Positions 6,834 to 15,379 are shown, counted from the stretch's first letter. The stretch is 15,859 nucleotides of DNA from Clostridiales bacterium UBA5888 (GCA_002431965.1 DJEW01000003.1:1-15859), one strand, 5' to 3'. The notes: generated by a model not told the origin, from the letters alone. Made by a program: numbers and translations.

Positions 6834-7418
6834 TTGGTATTTCAGGAGCGGACTTACAGTGTGCTGATCGTCTCGGCATCGGACAGCTTTAATAACGCGC
6901 TGACGGATATGCTTCCCATCACGGACTACTGGCCCGTCAGCACCGTCAAAAGCACGGCCGCCGCGCGCCGGGCGATGATGGAGCGCGTTTATGACCTTAT
7001 AGTCATCAACACCCCCCTGCCGGATGAGTACGGCTCGCGCTTTGCGATCGACGTGTGCGCGTCCACAAGCTCCGGCGTACTTCTGCTCGTGAAGAACGAG
7101 CAGTTTGACGAGGTCTATGCCCGCGTGATGGAGCATGGCGTGCTGACGCTGGCAAAGCCGACATCCTCCCAGATGATCGCCCAGTCCATGCGGACGCTCT
7201 GCACCATGCGCGAGCGTATGCGCATGGCGGAGGAGAAGCAGCAGACCGTGGAGGAGAAAATAAACGAGATACGCCTTGTCAACCATGCAAAGTGGCTGCT
7301 CATCGAGTGCCTGAGCATGACGGAGGCAGAGGCGCAGAGATATATCGAAAAACACGCGATGGACGCTCGTATCTCCAAAAAGGAAATGGCAGAAAGCATA
7401 ATCAGGACTTACGAATAA
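6834..7418 (+). CDS. ANTAR-domain RNA-binding antiterminator with a degenerate receiver domain
   Basis: 194 aa. Residues 6-115 resemble a response-regulator receiver, but the phosphorylatable Asp is replaced: the strand reads VINTPLPDEYG with Asn at residue 59. The acidic pair near the N-terminus is also absent (LIVSAS), while the Lys of LAKP (K108) is kept. It is thus probably a pseudo-receiver not switched by phosphotransfer. A helical linker (about 115-150) leads to the ANTAR domain (about 136-191), with VNHAKWLLIE, MTEAEAQRYIEKHAMDAR and EMAESII matching the family pattern. ANTAR proteins bind paired leader hairpins and prevent transcription termination. In clostridia they often sit beside glnA-type genes. 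The start is a TTG at 6834 with a purine-rich GAAGGGAAGTGAG upstream; no good ATG is nearby. The protein likely acts on the leaders of glnA, glnN and asnB (inference). Confidence 0.9.
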   Translation: MVFQERTYSVLIVSASDSFNNALTDMLPITDYWPVSTVKSTAAARRAMMERVYDLIVINTPLPDEYGSRFAIDVCASTSSGVLLLVKNEQFDEVYARVMEHGVLTLAKPTSSQMIAQSMRTLCTMRERMRMAEEKQQTVEEKINEIRLVNHAKWLLIECLSMTEAEAQRYIEKHAMDARISKKEMAESIIRTYE

Positions 7419-7438
7419 CTCAAGAAGGAGTGAATGAG

Positions 7439-9052
7439 ATGACAAAGTACATTTTTGTGACCGGCGGCGTTGTGTCTGGTCTCGGCAAGGGCATCACTGC
7501 CGCCTCGCTCGGTCGTCTGCTCAAGGCGAGAGGGCTGAAGGTCGCCGCGCAGAAGCTCGACCCTTATATAAACGTCGATCCCGGCACGATGAGCCCATAT
7601 CAGCACGGCGAGGTGTATGTCACGGAGGACGGCGCGGAGGCTGATCTCGATCTTGGACACTATGAGCGCTTCATCGACGAGAACCTGAATAAATTCTCCA
7701 ACCTCACCACCGGCAAGGTCTACTGGAACGTACTGAATAAAGAGCGCCGCGGCGAATATCTCGGCTCGACGGTGCAGGTCATCCCTCACATCACAAACGA
7801 AATAAAGGATTTTGTGTACCGCGTCGGCAATGAGACGAATGCGGATGTGGTCATCACAGAAATCGGCGGCACTATAGGTGACATCGAATCCCAGCCCTTT
7901 ATTGAGGCGGCAAGACAGGTCTCATTGGAGGTGGGAAGGGAAAACAGCCTCTTCATCCATGTCACGCTGGTGCCGTTTTTGCGTGGCTCTGATGAGCACA
8001 AAACGAAGCCCACCCAGCACTCCGTGAAGGAGCTTCAGGGTATGGGCGTCAGCCCCAATATAATCGTGCTGCGCTGCGATGAACCGCTTGAGGAGTCTAT
8101 CTTCAAGAAAATATCCATGTTCTGCAACGTCAAGCCCGATTGCGTTATTGAAAACATCACTCTGCCGTTTTTGTATGAAGCGCCGCTCATGCTCGAGGAG
8201 GAGAATTTTTCCTCCGTTGTCTGCCGTGAGCTTGGCATAGACGCTCCCGCGCCGGATCTTACCGAGTGGACAAACCTTGTCGAGCGCATCAAAAACCGCA
8301 GCGGCGAAGTGGAGATCGGTCTTGTCGGCAAATATGTGCAGCTGCATGATGCGTATCTCTCCGTCAACGAGGCGCTCTCCCACGCAGGCTATGAGCTGGA
8401 CACCGTTGTTCATGTGCACTGGATAGATTCAGAGACCATTACAGAGGCAAATTATACAGAGGCGCTCTCCGGACTGGACGGCATCCTTGTTCCCGGCGGC
8501 TTCGGCGGCAGAGGTATTGCCGGCATGATCCTCGCCGCGCGCTATGCCAGAGAGAATAATCTGCCGTACTTCGGCATCTGCCTTGGAATGCAGGTCGCCG
8601 TTATAGAGTACGCGCGCGATGTCGCCGGAATAGAAAAGGCGGACTCCGGCGAGTTTGACGAGCTTTGCCCCGACAAGGTCATCGACTTCATGCCCGGTCA
8701 GAGCAACGATATAGATAAGGGCGGCACGCTCCGCCTGGGGGCGTACCCATGTGTCATAAAAGAGGGCACGACCATGCAGCGCTGCTACGGCGCGCTGGAG
8801 ATCTCGGAGCGCCACCGTCACCGCTATGAATTCAATAACGACTACCGCGATGTTCTCACTGCACATGGGCTGACGCTCTCCGGTCTCTCGCCGGACGGCC
8901 GCCTTGTGGAGACCGTGGAGCTTACTGACCGCCCGTTCTTCGTCGGCGTGCAGTTCCATCCGGAATTCAAATCAAGACCTAATAAGGCACATCCGCTCTT
9001 CCGCGGCTTCATTGCCGCCGCGAAGGACGAGCACGAAAGGAGAGCAAAATAA
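7439..9052 (+). CDS. pyrG: CTP synthase (glutamine-hydrolysing)
   Basis: Amination of UTP to CTP with glutamine and ATP. The 537-aa length matches the family. The N-terminal synthetase domain has the P-loop GGVVSGLGKG (9-18), then LDPYINVDPGTMSPYQHGEV, the EIGGTIGDIES motif, and HSVKELQGMG. The C-terminal class I amidotransferase domain has PGGFGGRG, the nucleophile Cys381 in GICLGMQ, and the His/Glu pair in VQFHPEF. The start is ATG 7439 with AAGAAGGAG eight bases upstream; the frame runs open into the regulator gene but that part is not homologous. It lies 20 bp after the ANTAR gene and overlaps the glmS start by one base. No G-rich pyrG attenuator precedes it; it depends on upstream transcription. 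Confidence 0.98.
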   Translation: MTKYIFVTGGVVSGLGKGITAASLGRLLKARGLKVAAQKLDPYINVDPGTMSPYQHGEVYVTEDGAEADLDLGHYERFIDENLNKFSNLTTGKVYWNVLNKERRGEYLGSTVQVIPHITNEIKDFVYRVGNETNADVVITEIGGTIGDIESQPFIEAARQVSLEVGRENSLFIHVTLVPFLRGSDEHKTKPTQHSVKELQGMGVSPNIIVLRCDEPLEESIFKKISMFCNVKPDCVIENITLPFLYEAPLMLEEENFSSVVCRELGIDAPAPDLTEWTNLVERIKNRSGEVEIGLVGKYVQLHDAYLSVNEALSHAGYELDTVVHVHWIDSETITEANYTEALSGLDGILVPGGFGGRGIAGMILAARYARENNLPYFGICLGMQVAVIEYARDVAGIEKADSGEFDELCPDKVIDFMPGQSNDIDKGGTLRLGAYPCVIKEGTTMQRCYGALEISERHRHRYEFNNDYRDVLTAHGLTLSGLSPDGRLVETVELTDRPFFVGVQFHPEFKSRPNKAHPLFRGFIAAAKDEHERRAK

Positions 9053-10878
9053 TGTGCGGAATAGTAGGCTACACCGGTACGCAGCAGGCGGCGCCCATCC
9101 TCCTTGCCGGGCTGAAAAAGCTTGAATACCGCGGGTATGATTCTGCCGGCATCGCCGTGCAGGACGCGGGAAAGATAAACACCTTCAAATGCAGCGGTCT
9201 GCTGGAAAATCTCTTCAGACTGACCGACGGCGGCGCAGGCGTCCATGGCGTGTGCGGCATCGGGCACACACGCTGGGCGACGCACGGTGCGCCCACCACA
9301 ACGAATGCCCACCCCCATGTTTCCAATGACGGGCACTTTGCCGTCGTCCATAACGGCATCATCGAAAACTATGCCGAGCTCCGGGAGGAGCTTCGCGCGA
9401 GGGGCTTTGTCTTCCACAGTGAGACCGATACCGAGGTCATCGTCAATCTTCTTGAAATGTACTATGACGGCAGTCTAAAGCGCACCGTCATGAAAACCGT
9501 TGCACGTCTTGAAGGCTCATATGCCATAGGCGTGGTGTGCGATGAATGCCCCGGCGAGCTTTTCGCCGTCAAGAACGGCTGCCCGCTTATCCTCGGCGTG
9601 GGCGCGGGGGAGAACTTCTTTGCCTCCGACGTTACAGCGCTCATCGGGCATACCCGCACCGTTATTTACCTTGAGGATGGCGACTTTGCCCGCCTCACAC
9701 CGGAGAACATCGCCGTCTTTGACCCCGCCGGGCGCGAGGTGCACCGCGAGCTTTCCCGCGTACTCTGGAACACCGAGGCGGCGGAAAAGGGCGGGTATGA
9801 GCACTTTATGCTCAAGGAGATAATGGAGCAGCCGCGCGCCGTCAAGGCGACGGTCGAGCCGCGCATCCGCGATGGAAGAATAGAGCTGGAAGGCTTTGAG
9901 CTCAGCGATGCCGAGCTTGAAAATATCCGCCATATTGTTATCACTGCATGCGGCTCTGCCTATCACGCCGGGTGCGTCGGGCGCTATGTCATTGAGGAGC
10001 TGTGCCGCATCCCGGTGCAGACGGAGCTTGCCAGTGAGCTGCGCTACCGCAACCCCATAATCGACGAGCATACACTGCTCATCGTCATCTCCCAGTCCGG
10101 CGAAACGGCGGACACCATCGCTGCCCTGCGCGAATGCAAGGCGCGCGGTGCAAAGACGCTGGCCATTGTCAATGTCGTCGGCAGCACCATCGCAAAGCTT
10201 GCCGACTCCGTGCTGTACACCTGGGCAGGACCGGAGATCGCCGTTGCGACCACTAAAGGGTACACCACCCAGCTTGCCGTGCTCGACCTGCTCGCAGTCT
10301 ACATGGCAAAGCGCCTCGGCAGGATCGACGATGCGCGCTGCGCTCAGCTTGTCGAGGACATCTCCGCCCTGCCTGAGCGCTGCCAGCGTGCCATTGACCT
10401 CAACAGCCGCATCAAATGCCTTGCGGATATGTATCATACGCAGTCTGCGCTTTTCTTCATCGGGCGCAATCTCGATTACGCCGCGTCGCTGGAAGCCTCG
10501 CTCAAGCTCAAGGAGATCAGCTACATTCATTCCGAGGCGTATGCCGCGGGCGAGCTCAAGCACGGCACTATCGCGCTTATAGACGAGAATCAGCTTGTTG
10601 TTGCGCTCGCGTGCCAGACGCGCCTTTTTGAAAAGCTCATGAGCAACATCAAGGAATGCAAGGCGCGCGGCGCGCAGGTGCTTGCACTGGCGCAGGAGGG
10701 AGAGCGGCGCATATATGCCGAAGCGGACGAGGTGCTCTCCGTGCCGCAGACGGACGCCCTGCTGCTGCCCATTCCCGAGATGATACCGCTGCAGCTCTTC
10801 GCCTACTATGTGGCAAAGGCGAACGGCTGCGATATAGATAAGCCCAAAAACCTTGCGAAATCTGTCACCGTGGAGTGA
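9052..10878 (+). CDS. glmS: Glutamine--fructose-6-phosphate aminotransferase (isomerizing)
   Basis: Makes glucosamine-6-phosphate from fructose-6-phosphate and glutamine, the entry step to peptidoglycan amino sugars. The 608-aa protein starts MCGIVGYTG, with Cys2 as the Ntn nucleophile, followed by EYRGYDSAGIA, GHTRWATHG and HNGIIENY in the glutaminase domain. The isomerase part has two SIS domains: CGSAYHAG (about 297-304), ISQSGETADT, ATTKGYTTQL, then SLKLKEISYIHSEAYAAGELKHG, ending in the typical NLAKSVTVE. The start codon overlaps the pyrG stop (TAATG), with GAAAGGAGAG upstream, implying translational coupling. The usual Gram-positive glmS ribozyme leader is absent because there is no leader. 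Confidence 0.98.
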   Translation: MCGIVGYTGTQQAAPILLAGLKKLEYRGYDSAGIAVQDAGKINTFKCSGLLENLFRLTDGGAGVHGVCGIGHTRWATHGAPTTTNAHPHVSNDGHFAVVHNGIIENYAELREELRARGFVFHSETDTEVIVNLLEMYYDGSLKRTVMKTVARLEGSYAIGVVCDECPGELFAVKNGCPLILGVGAGENFFASDVTALIGHTRTVIYLEDGDFARLTPENIAVFDPAGREVHRELSRVLWNTEAAEKGGYEHFMLKEIMEQPRAVKATVEPRIRDGRIELEGFELSDAELENIRHIVITACGSAYHAGCVGRYVIEELCRIPVQTELASELRYRNPIIDEHTLLIVISQSGETADTIAALRECKARGAKTLAIVNVVGSTIAKLADSVLYTWAGPEIAVATTKGYTTQLAVLDLLAVYMAKRLGRIDDARCAQLVEDISALPERCQRAIDLNSRIKCLADMYHTQSALFFIGRNLDYAASLEASLKLKEISYIHSEAYAAGELKHGTIALIDENQLVVALACQTRLFEKLMSNIKECKARGAQVLALAQEGERRIYAEADEVLSVPQTDALLLPIPEMIPLQLFAYYVAKANGCDIDKPKNLAKSVTVE

Positions 10879-10883
10879 GAAGA

Positions 10884-12317
10884 ATGTCAGACGTATACGA
10901 AAATCCGCTCTGCAAACGCTATGCAGGGCGCGAGATGCAGGAGATATTCTCCGATGACCGCAAGTTTTCCACATGGCGCAGGCTCTGGCTTGCCCTCGCA
11001 GAAAGCGAGCAGCAGCTTGGACTCGACATAACGGACGAGCAGCTTGACGAAATGCGCGCACATCTATATGATATAGATTATGAGACAGCCGCCGCACGCG
11101 AGCGGGAGGTCAGGCATGATGTCATGGCGCATATCTACACCTTTGGGCTTGCCTGCCCGAAGGCGAAGCCTATCATCCACCTCGGCGCTACGAGCTGCTT
11201 TGTCGGGGATAATACCGACGTTATTTTGCAGCGCGACGCGCTTTTGCGCATCCGCCGCCTGCTTTTGAGCGCTATTGCCGCGCTCGCTGACTTTGCCGAG
11301 AAGTACAAGGCGCAGCCTGCCCTTGCCTATACCCATTTTCAGGCGGCGCAGCCCACCACCATGGGCAAGCGTGCTGCGCTTTGGATGCAGGATCTTGTCA
11401 TGGATCTTGACCATCTTGATTTTGCGCTCTCGCGCCTGAAGCTGCTGGGCTGCCGCGGCACGACCGGCACTGCGGCAAGCTTTCTGGAGCTTTTTGACGG
11501 CGACACGGACAAGGTGCGCCGCCTTGAAGCGCTCATCGCCGAAAAGCTCGGCTTTGACGCGGTGTATGCCGTCAGCGGTCAGACCTACACGCGCAAGGCG
11601 GATTATTTCACGCTCTCCGTTCTTTCCGGCATTGCCCAGAGCGCAATGAAGTTCTCCGGCGACATCCGCCTTCTGAGCCACCTCAAGGCGGTGGATGAGC
11701 CGTTTGAGAGCGGGCAGGTCGGCTCGTCTGCAATGGCGTACAAGCGTAACCCCATGCGCTCTGAGCGCATGACCTCGCTTGCCCGCTATGTCATCGCCGA
11801 TGCGCTCAACCCCGCCATGACTGCCGGAACACAGTGGCTCGAGCGTTCGCTGGACGACTCTGCGAACCGCCGCATCAGCATTCCCGAAGCGTTTCTCGCC
11901 ATCGACGGCATACTCACGCTCTATATAAATGTCGTCAGCGGCTTGAAGGTCTACCCCAAGGTGCTTGAAAAGCAGCTCAACGAGGAGCTGCCTTTCATGG
12001 CGACGGAGGATATACTCATGTACTGTGTCAAAAATGGCGGCGACCGCCAGACCCTGCACGAGGCTATCCGCCGGCATGCCGTTGCGGCGGGGCTTGCCGT
12101 CAAGGAAGAGGGCGCGGACAACGATCTTCTCGCGCGCATCGCCGCAGACCCCGCGTTCAACATCACACGCGGCGAGATCGACCGGCTTCTGCGCACCGAT
12201 AATTTCACCGGCATGGCAAGAGAGCAGACGGAGGCGTATCTTGCGACAGTCCGCGCGCTGCTGCGCGAGAACGCGGCGTTCCTCGGCGAGCGCGAGCACG
12301 GAAACATAAGCGTATAA
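10884..12317 (+). CDS. purB: Adenylosuccinate lyase
   Basis: Cleaves SAICAR and adenylosuccinate, releasing fumarate, in de novo purine and AMP synthesis. 477 aa. Fumarase/aspartase-superfamily signatures: RHDVMAH (77-83), HLGATSCFVGDNTD (99-112), THFQAAQPTT with the catalytic His151, and the flexible loop GSSAMAYKRNPMRSER (280-295) with the catalytic Ser. The loop is close to the animal-type ADSL sequence (AMxYKRNPMRSER), unlike the AMPHKRNP form of Bacillus. The start is ATG 10884, eight bases after GGAG and five bases beyond the glmS stop; a GTG at 10875 overlaps glmS but is less well placed. It likely belongs to the glnA-pyrG-glmS transcription unit and supplies the step after PurA, its neighbour. 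Confidence 0.96.
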   Translation: MSDVYENPLCKRYAGREMQEIFSDDRKFSTWRRLWLALAESEQQLGLDITDEQLDEMRAHLYDIDYETAAAREREVRHDVMAHIYTFGLACPKAKPIIHLGATSCFVGDNTDVILQRDALLRIRRLLLSAIAALADFAEKYKAQPALAYTHFQAAQPTTMGKRAALWMQDLVMDLDHLDFALSRLKLLGCRGTTGTAASFLELFDGDTDKVRRLEALIAEKLGFDAVYAVSGQTYTRKADYFTLSVLSGIAQSAMKFSGDIRLLSHLKAVDEPFESGQVGSSAMAYKRNPMRSERMTSLARYVIADALNPAMTAGTQWLERSLDDSANRRISIPEAFLAIDGILTLYINVVSGLKVYPKVLEKQLNEELPFMATEDILMYCVKNGGDRQTLHEAIRRHAVAAGLAVKEEGADNDLLARIAADPAFNITRGEIDRLLRTDNFTGMAREQTEAYLATVRALLRENAAFLGEREHGNISV

Positions 12318-12326
12318 TTTCTTGGT

Positions 12327-12346
12327 CATGCCGCCTTTGCGGCATG
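12327..12346 (+). other. Perfect 8-bp hairpin in the purB-purA gap
   Basis: CATGCCGC (12327-12334) pairs with GCGGCATG (12339-12346) over CTTT. No U-tract follows (GACTCCCAATTTC), so it is not a standard terminator. It may be an RNA stability element, a weak transcription pause, or a repeat unit. A second small hairpin, GGCT-GGATG-AGCC, lies at 12370-12382. No convincing promoter is seen in this 90-bp gap. Confidence 0.5.
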
Positions 12347-12407
12347 GACTCCCAATTTCATAATATACAGGCTGGATGAGCCAAATACACAGAAAAGAGG
12401 ATATGTT

Positions 12408-13676
12408 ATGTTAACTGCGATCGTGGGAATCAACTGGGGCGACGAGGGTAAGGGGCGCATGGTCGATCTGCTTTCCGCGGATTATGACATCATCTGCCGC
12501 TATCAGGGCGGCAATAACGCCGGGCACACCGTCGTCAATGAGAAGGGCAAGTTCATTCTCAACCTCCTGCCCTCCGGCATACTGCGCGAAACGACCGTCA
12601 ATGTCATCGGCAACGGCGTGGTCATCGACCTTGAGCACCTTTACAATGAGTGCGCCAGACTCCGCGAGGCGGGTGTGAGCATCACGCCCGCTAACCTCAA
12701 GATCAGCTCCCGCGCGACTATCTGCCTGCCCTATCACAAGCTTCAGGACATCATGGAGGAGGAGCGCCTTGCCGACAAGAAATTCGGCTCGACCCGACGC
12801 GGCATCGCCCCTGTTTATGCCGACAAGTACATGAAAAAGGCGCTGCGCATGGAGGATCTTCTCCACATGGACAGCCTCTATGAAAAGCTCCGCGACATCG
12901 TCGAGTGGAAGAACATCACCGTCACCGGGTATAAGCACGAGGCGGTAAACGTCGATGAGCTGATGGACTGGATAAAGATCTACGGCTCTGCCGCCGTGCC
13001 GTATATCTGCGATGTGACGGAGTATCTCACCGACGCTGCCGAGTGTGGGCGCAGCATCATGTTCGAGGCGCAGCTCGGCGCTCTGCGCGACATTGATTTC
13101 GGCATCTATCCCTACACGTCCTCATCCAACACCCTTGCCGCCTATGCGCCCATCGGTGCCGGCGTTCCGGGTCTGAAGCTCGACGAGACCGTCGGCATCA
13201 TGAAGGCGTATTCCAGCTGTGTCGGCGAAGGACCTTTCACGGTGGAGCTTTTCGGCGAAGAGGGCGAGAAGCTGCGCCGCGCGGGCGCGGAGTACGGTGC
13301 TGCGACCGGCAGACCACGCAGAGTGGGTCCTGTGGACATTCCCGCCTCCCGCTACGGTGTGCGTGTGCAGGGCGCGGACTATATCGCCCTCACGAAGATG
13401 GATGTGCTGGGTATTTACGACAAGATCCCCGTGTGCGTTGCATATGACATCGACGGCGAGATAACCAGGAGCTTCCCGACCGGCGAGCGCCTCAACCGCG
13501 CAAAGCCCATCATTGAGTACCTCCCCGGATTTGGCGATATTTCCGCCTGCCGCAAGCCGGAGGAGCTGCCTGCCGCCGCGCGCGGTTATATCAGCTTTCT
13601 GGAAAAAGAGGTCGGCTGCCCGATAAAATACGTCTCCGTCGGCGCGGAGAGGGACGAATACGTTCAGATGTTCTGA
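12408..13676 (+). CDS. purA: Adenylosuccinate synthetase
   Basis: GTP-dependent joining of IMP and aspartate, first step to AMP; its product is a substrate of the neighbouring PurB. 422 aa. Key residues visible: GINWGDEGKG (7-16, with catalytic Asp12), the GGNNAGHT motif with His40, STRRGIAP for IMP binding, and ATGRPRRVGPVD near the GTP/IMP site, then LTKMDVL. The sequence differs from the Bacillus type at the first motif (GINWGDEGKGRM against GxQWGDEGKGK), a variant apparently typical of a clostridial subgroup (from memory). The start is ATG 12408 with AAAAGAGG seven bases upstream. The 90-bp gap before it, with a hairpin, leaves open whether it shares the upstream transcript. guaA follows after 21 bp. 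Confidence 0.96.
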   Translation: MLTAIVGINWGDEGKGRMVDLLSADYDIICRYQGGNNAGHTVVNEKGKFILNLLPSGILRETTVNVIGNGVVIDLEHLYNECARLREAGVSITPANLKISSRATICLPYHKLQDIMEEERLADKKFGSTRRGIAPVYADKYMKKALRMEDLLHMDSLYEKLRDIVEWKNITVTGYKHEAVNVDELMDWIKIYGSAAVPYICDVTEYLTDAAECGRSIMFEAQLGALRDIDFGIYPYTSSSNTLAAYAPIGAGVPGLKLDETVGIMKAYSSCVGEGPFTVELFGEEGEKLRRAGAEYGAATGRPRRVGPVDIPASRYGVRVQGADYIALTKMDVLGIYDKIPVCVAYDIDGEITRSFPTGERLNRAKPIIEYLPGFGDISACRKPEELPAAARGYISFLEKEVGCPIKYVSVGAERDEYVQMF

Positions 13677-13697
13677 GCTTTGGAGGAAAAGTAAGGT

Positions 13698-15224
13698 ATG
13701 GCATCACAGACCGTTTTGATTCTGGACTTCGGCGGGCAGTATAAGGAACTGATCGCCCGGCGGGTGCGCGAGTGCGCGGTGTATTCCGTAGTGCGCTCCG
13801 GCGATATAAGCGCTGCGGAGATACGCGCCATCGCGCCTATCGGCATCATTCTCACCGGCGGACCGAACAGCGTGTACGACCCCGCCTCGCCGCACTGCGA
13901 CAGCGAGATATTCAACCTTGGCATTCCTGTGCTCGGCATCTGCTACGGCGCTCAGCTCATGGCGTGGACGCTCGGCGGCAAGGTCACGACCTGCGCTACC
14001 AGCGAATACGGCAAGACGAAAATGCACGTTGACACCTCTTCCTTCCTCTTCGTGGGGCTGGATGAGGAGCAGCTTGGCCTCATGAGCCACACGGATCAGA
14101 TAGACGAGCTGCCCGAGGGCTTTGTCTCCATTGCGCATACGGAAACCTGCCCCAACGCCGCCATGGCAAATTATAAAAAGCGGCTCTATGCGTTCCAGTT
14201 CCACCCAGAGGTAGAGAGTACGCCCCGCGGCACGGACATGATCCGCGCGTTCCTCTATGAGGCGTGCGGCGCGGTCGGAGATTATAACCTCAAAAACCTT
14301 GAGCTGGAGCTTATCGAGAAGGTGCGCGCGCAGGTCGGCGATGCGCATGTCATTCTCGGGCTTTCCGGCGGCGTGGATTCTTCCGTGTGCGCCGCGCTCC
14401 TCTCAAAGGCGATCCCGGGGCAGCTGCATTGCATTTTTGTCGATCACGGTCTTATGCGCAAAAACGAGGGGGACGAGGTCGAGGCGGCGTTCGCGGGGCG
14501 TGATTTGCATTTCATCCGCGTCAACGCGCAGCAGCGCTTTCTCTCGGCACTTGCCGGCGTTTCAGATCCTGAGCAGAAGCGCAAGATCATCGGCGCGGAG
14601 TTTGTGCGCGTATTCGAGGAGGAGGCGAAGAAGCTTCCGCATATCCGCTTCCTTGCGCAGGGAACGATATACCCAGACGTTATCGAGTCCGGCGGAAGCA
14701 AGGCGGCGACGATAAAGAGCCATCATAATGTCGGCGGCCTGCCGAAGGATATGGGCTTTGACGGCGTTGTTGAGCCTTTACGCGGCCTGTTCAAGGATGA
14801 GGTTCGCGCGCTTGGACGGCAGCTTGGTCTGCCGCGCGCATTCGTTGAACGCCAGCCGTTCCCCGGACCGGGACTTGCCGTGCGCGTCATGGGCGAGATA
14901 ACCGAGGAGAAGCTCGCCATCCTCCGCGAAGCGGACGCGATCTTCCGCGAGGAGGTCAGCCGCCGGCGCATCAAGGCGGATCAGTATTTCGCGGTGCTCA
15001 CGGATATGCGCTCCGTCGGTGTCGTGGGCGACTTCCGCACCTATGACTATACCCTTGCTCTGCGTGCCGTCCGCACGTCCGACTTCATGACCTGCGAGTA
15101 TGCGCCGATTTCGCACAGGGTGCTCGGCATCGTCTCCGCGAGAATCGTCAACGAGGTCAAGGGCGTCGGCCGTGTCGTGTACGACATAACCGGCAAGCCC
15201 CCCGCCACTATCGAGTGGGAATAA
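13698..15224 (+). CDS. guaA: GMP synthase (glutamine-hydrolysing)
   Basis: Aminates XMP to GMP with glutamine and ATP. 508 aa, with three parts. The class I amidotransferase has ILDFGGQYKELIARRVRE at the start, TGGPNSVYD, nucleophile Cys82 in GICYGAQ, and FQFHPEV. The ATP-pyrophosphatase has the PP-loop SGGVDSS (223-229) followed by FVDHGLMRKNEGDEV. The C-terminal dimerisation domain contains RQPFPGPGLAVRVMGEI and ends DITGKPPATIEWE. The start is ATG 13698, with GGAGG about 14 bases upstream and AAGG closer. It closes the purine/amidotransferase run, pairing the GMP branch with the AMP branch (purA, purB). The conserved 3' end of guaA is a known integration site for mobile elements, and the sequence after it here looks consistent with that. 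Confidence 0.97.
   Translation: MASQTVLILDFGGQYKELIARRVRECAVYSVVRSGDISAAEIRAIAPIGIILTGGPNSVYDPASPHCDSEIFNLGIPVLGICYGAQLMAWTLGGKVTTCATSEYGKTKMHVDTSSFLFVGLDEEQLGLMSHTDQIDELPEGFVSIAHTETCPNAAMANYKKRLYAFQFHPEVESTPRGTDMIRAFLYEACGAVGDYNLKNLELELIEKVRAQVGDAHVILGLSGGVDSSVCAALLSKAIPGQLHCIFVDHGLMRKNEGDEVEAAFAGRDLHFIRVNAQQRFLSALAGVSDPEQKRKIIGAEFVRVFEEEAKKLPHIRFLAQGTIYPDVIESGGSKAATIKSHHNVGGLPKDMGFDGVVEPLRGLFKDEVRALGRQLGLPRAFVERQPFPGPGLAVRVMGEITEEKLAILREADAIFREEVSRRRIKADQYFAVLTDMRSVGVVGDFRTYDYTLALRAVRTSDFMTCEYAPISHRVLGIVSARIVNEVKGVGRVVYDITGKPPATIEWE
15205..15218. other. Candidate integrase core site in the guaA 3' end
   Basis: CCACT-ATCG-AGTGG is an inverted repeat spanning the last codons of guaA. Tyrosine-recombinase core sites commonly consist of inverted arms around a short overlap, and guaA 3' ends are established island insertion points. 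Only one copy is visible; a second copy beyond the right edge would be needed to prove an inserted element. Confidence 0.4.
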
Positions 15225-15231
15225 TACCCGA

Positions 15232-15247
15232 AAGGCTGAAAAGCCTT
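15232..15247 (+). other. AAGGCT-GAAA-AGCCTT hairpin after guaA
   Basis: A perfect 6-bp stem with a GAAA tetraloop eight bases after the guaA stop. No U-tract follows, so it is not a terminator on its own. It may stabilise the guaA mRNA end or belong to the integration region. Confidence 0.45.
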
Positions 15248-15283
15248 GAAAATGCTGGACTTTTGCGTTACGGAATTGCCCCG

Positions 15284-15301
15284 TGACAACAAAATGACAA
15301 C
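15284..15301. repeat. Direct repeat TGACAAC x2, 11-bp phased
   Basis: TGACAAC occurs at 15284-15290 and 15295-15301, separated by AAAA, so the period is 11 bp, about one helical turn. Short phased direct repeats near an attachment site resemble arm-type binding sites for tyrosine integrases. Chance cannot be excluded for two 7-mers. Confidence 0.45.
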
Positions 15302-15321
15302 ATTTTAGATTATCCAAGAAT

Positions 15322-15366
15322 AAAGAGCTATCTGATTTCTGTTAGAGAAGTCAGATAGCTCTTTTT
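15322..15366. terminator. Strong intrinsic terminator, probably bidirectional
   Basis: AAAGAGCTATCTGA (15322-15335) pairs perfectly with TCAGATAGCTCTTT (15351-15364), and the T-tract continues in CTTTTTG. It lies between the convergent guaA and XRE-type genes. In the minus direction the stem is followed by TATTC, so it may serve both. Confidence 0.9.
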
Positions 15367-15379
15367 GTTTTGCCTAGAT

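Noticed and set aside
7395..7440. pyrG leader attenuator with a G-rich transcript start, as in Bacillus
   Set aside because: The gap before pyrG is only 20 bp, with a ribosome site and no terminator or promoter.
9000..9060. glmS ribozyme ahead of glmS
   Set aside because: The glmS start codon overlaps the pyrG stop by one base and the preceding bases are pyrG coding sequence; there is no leader for a ribozyme.
12318..13700. Purine riboswitch upstream of purA or guaA
   Set aside because: The gaps are 90 and 21 bp and contain no purine-aptamer core; the hairpins present do not fit.
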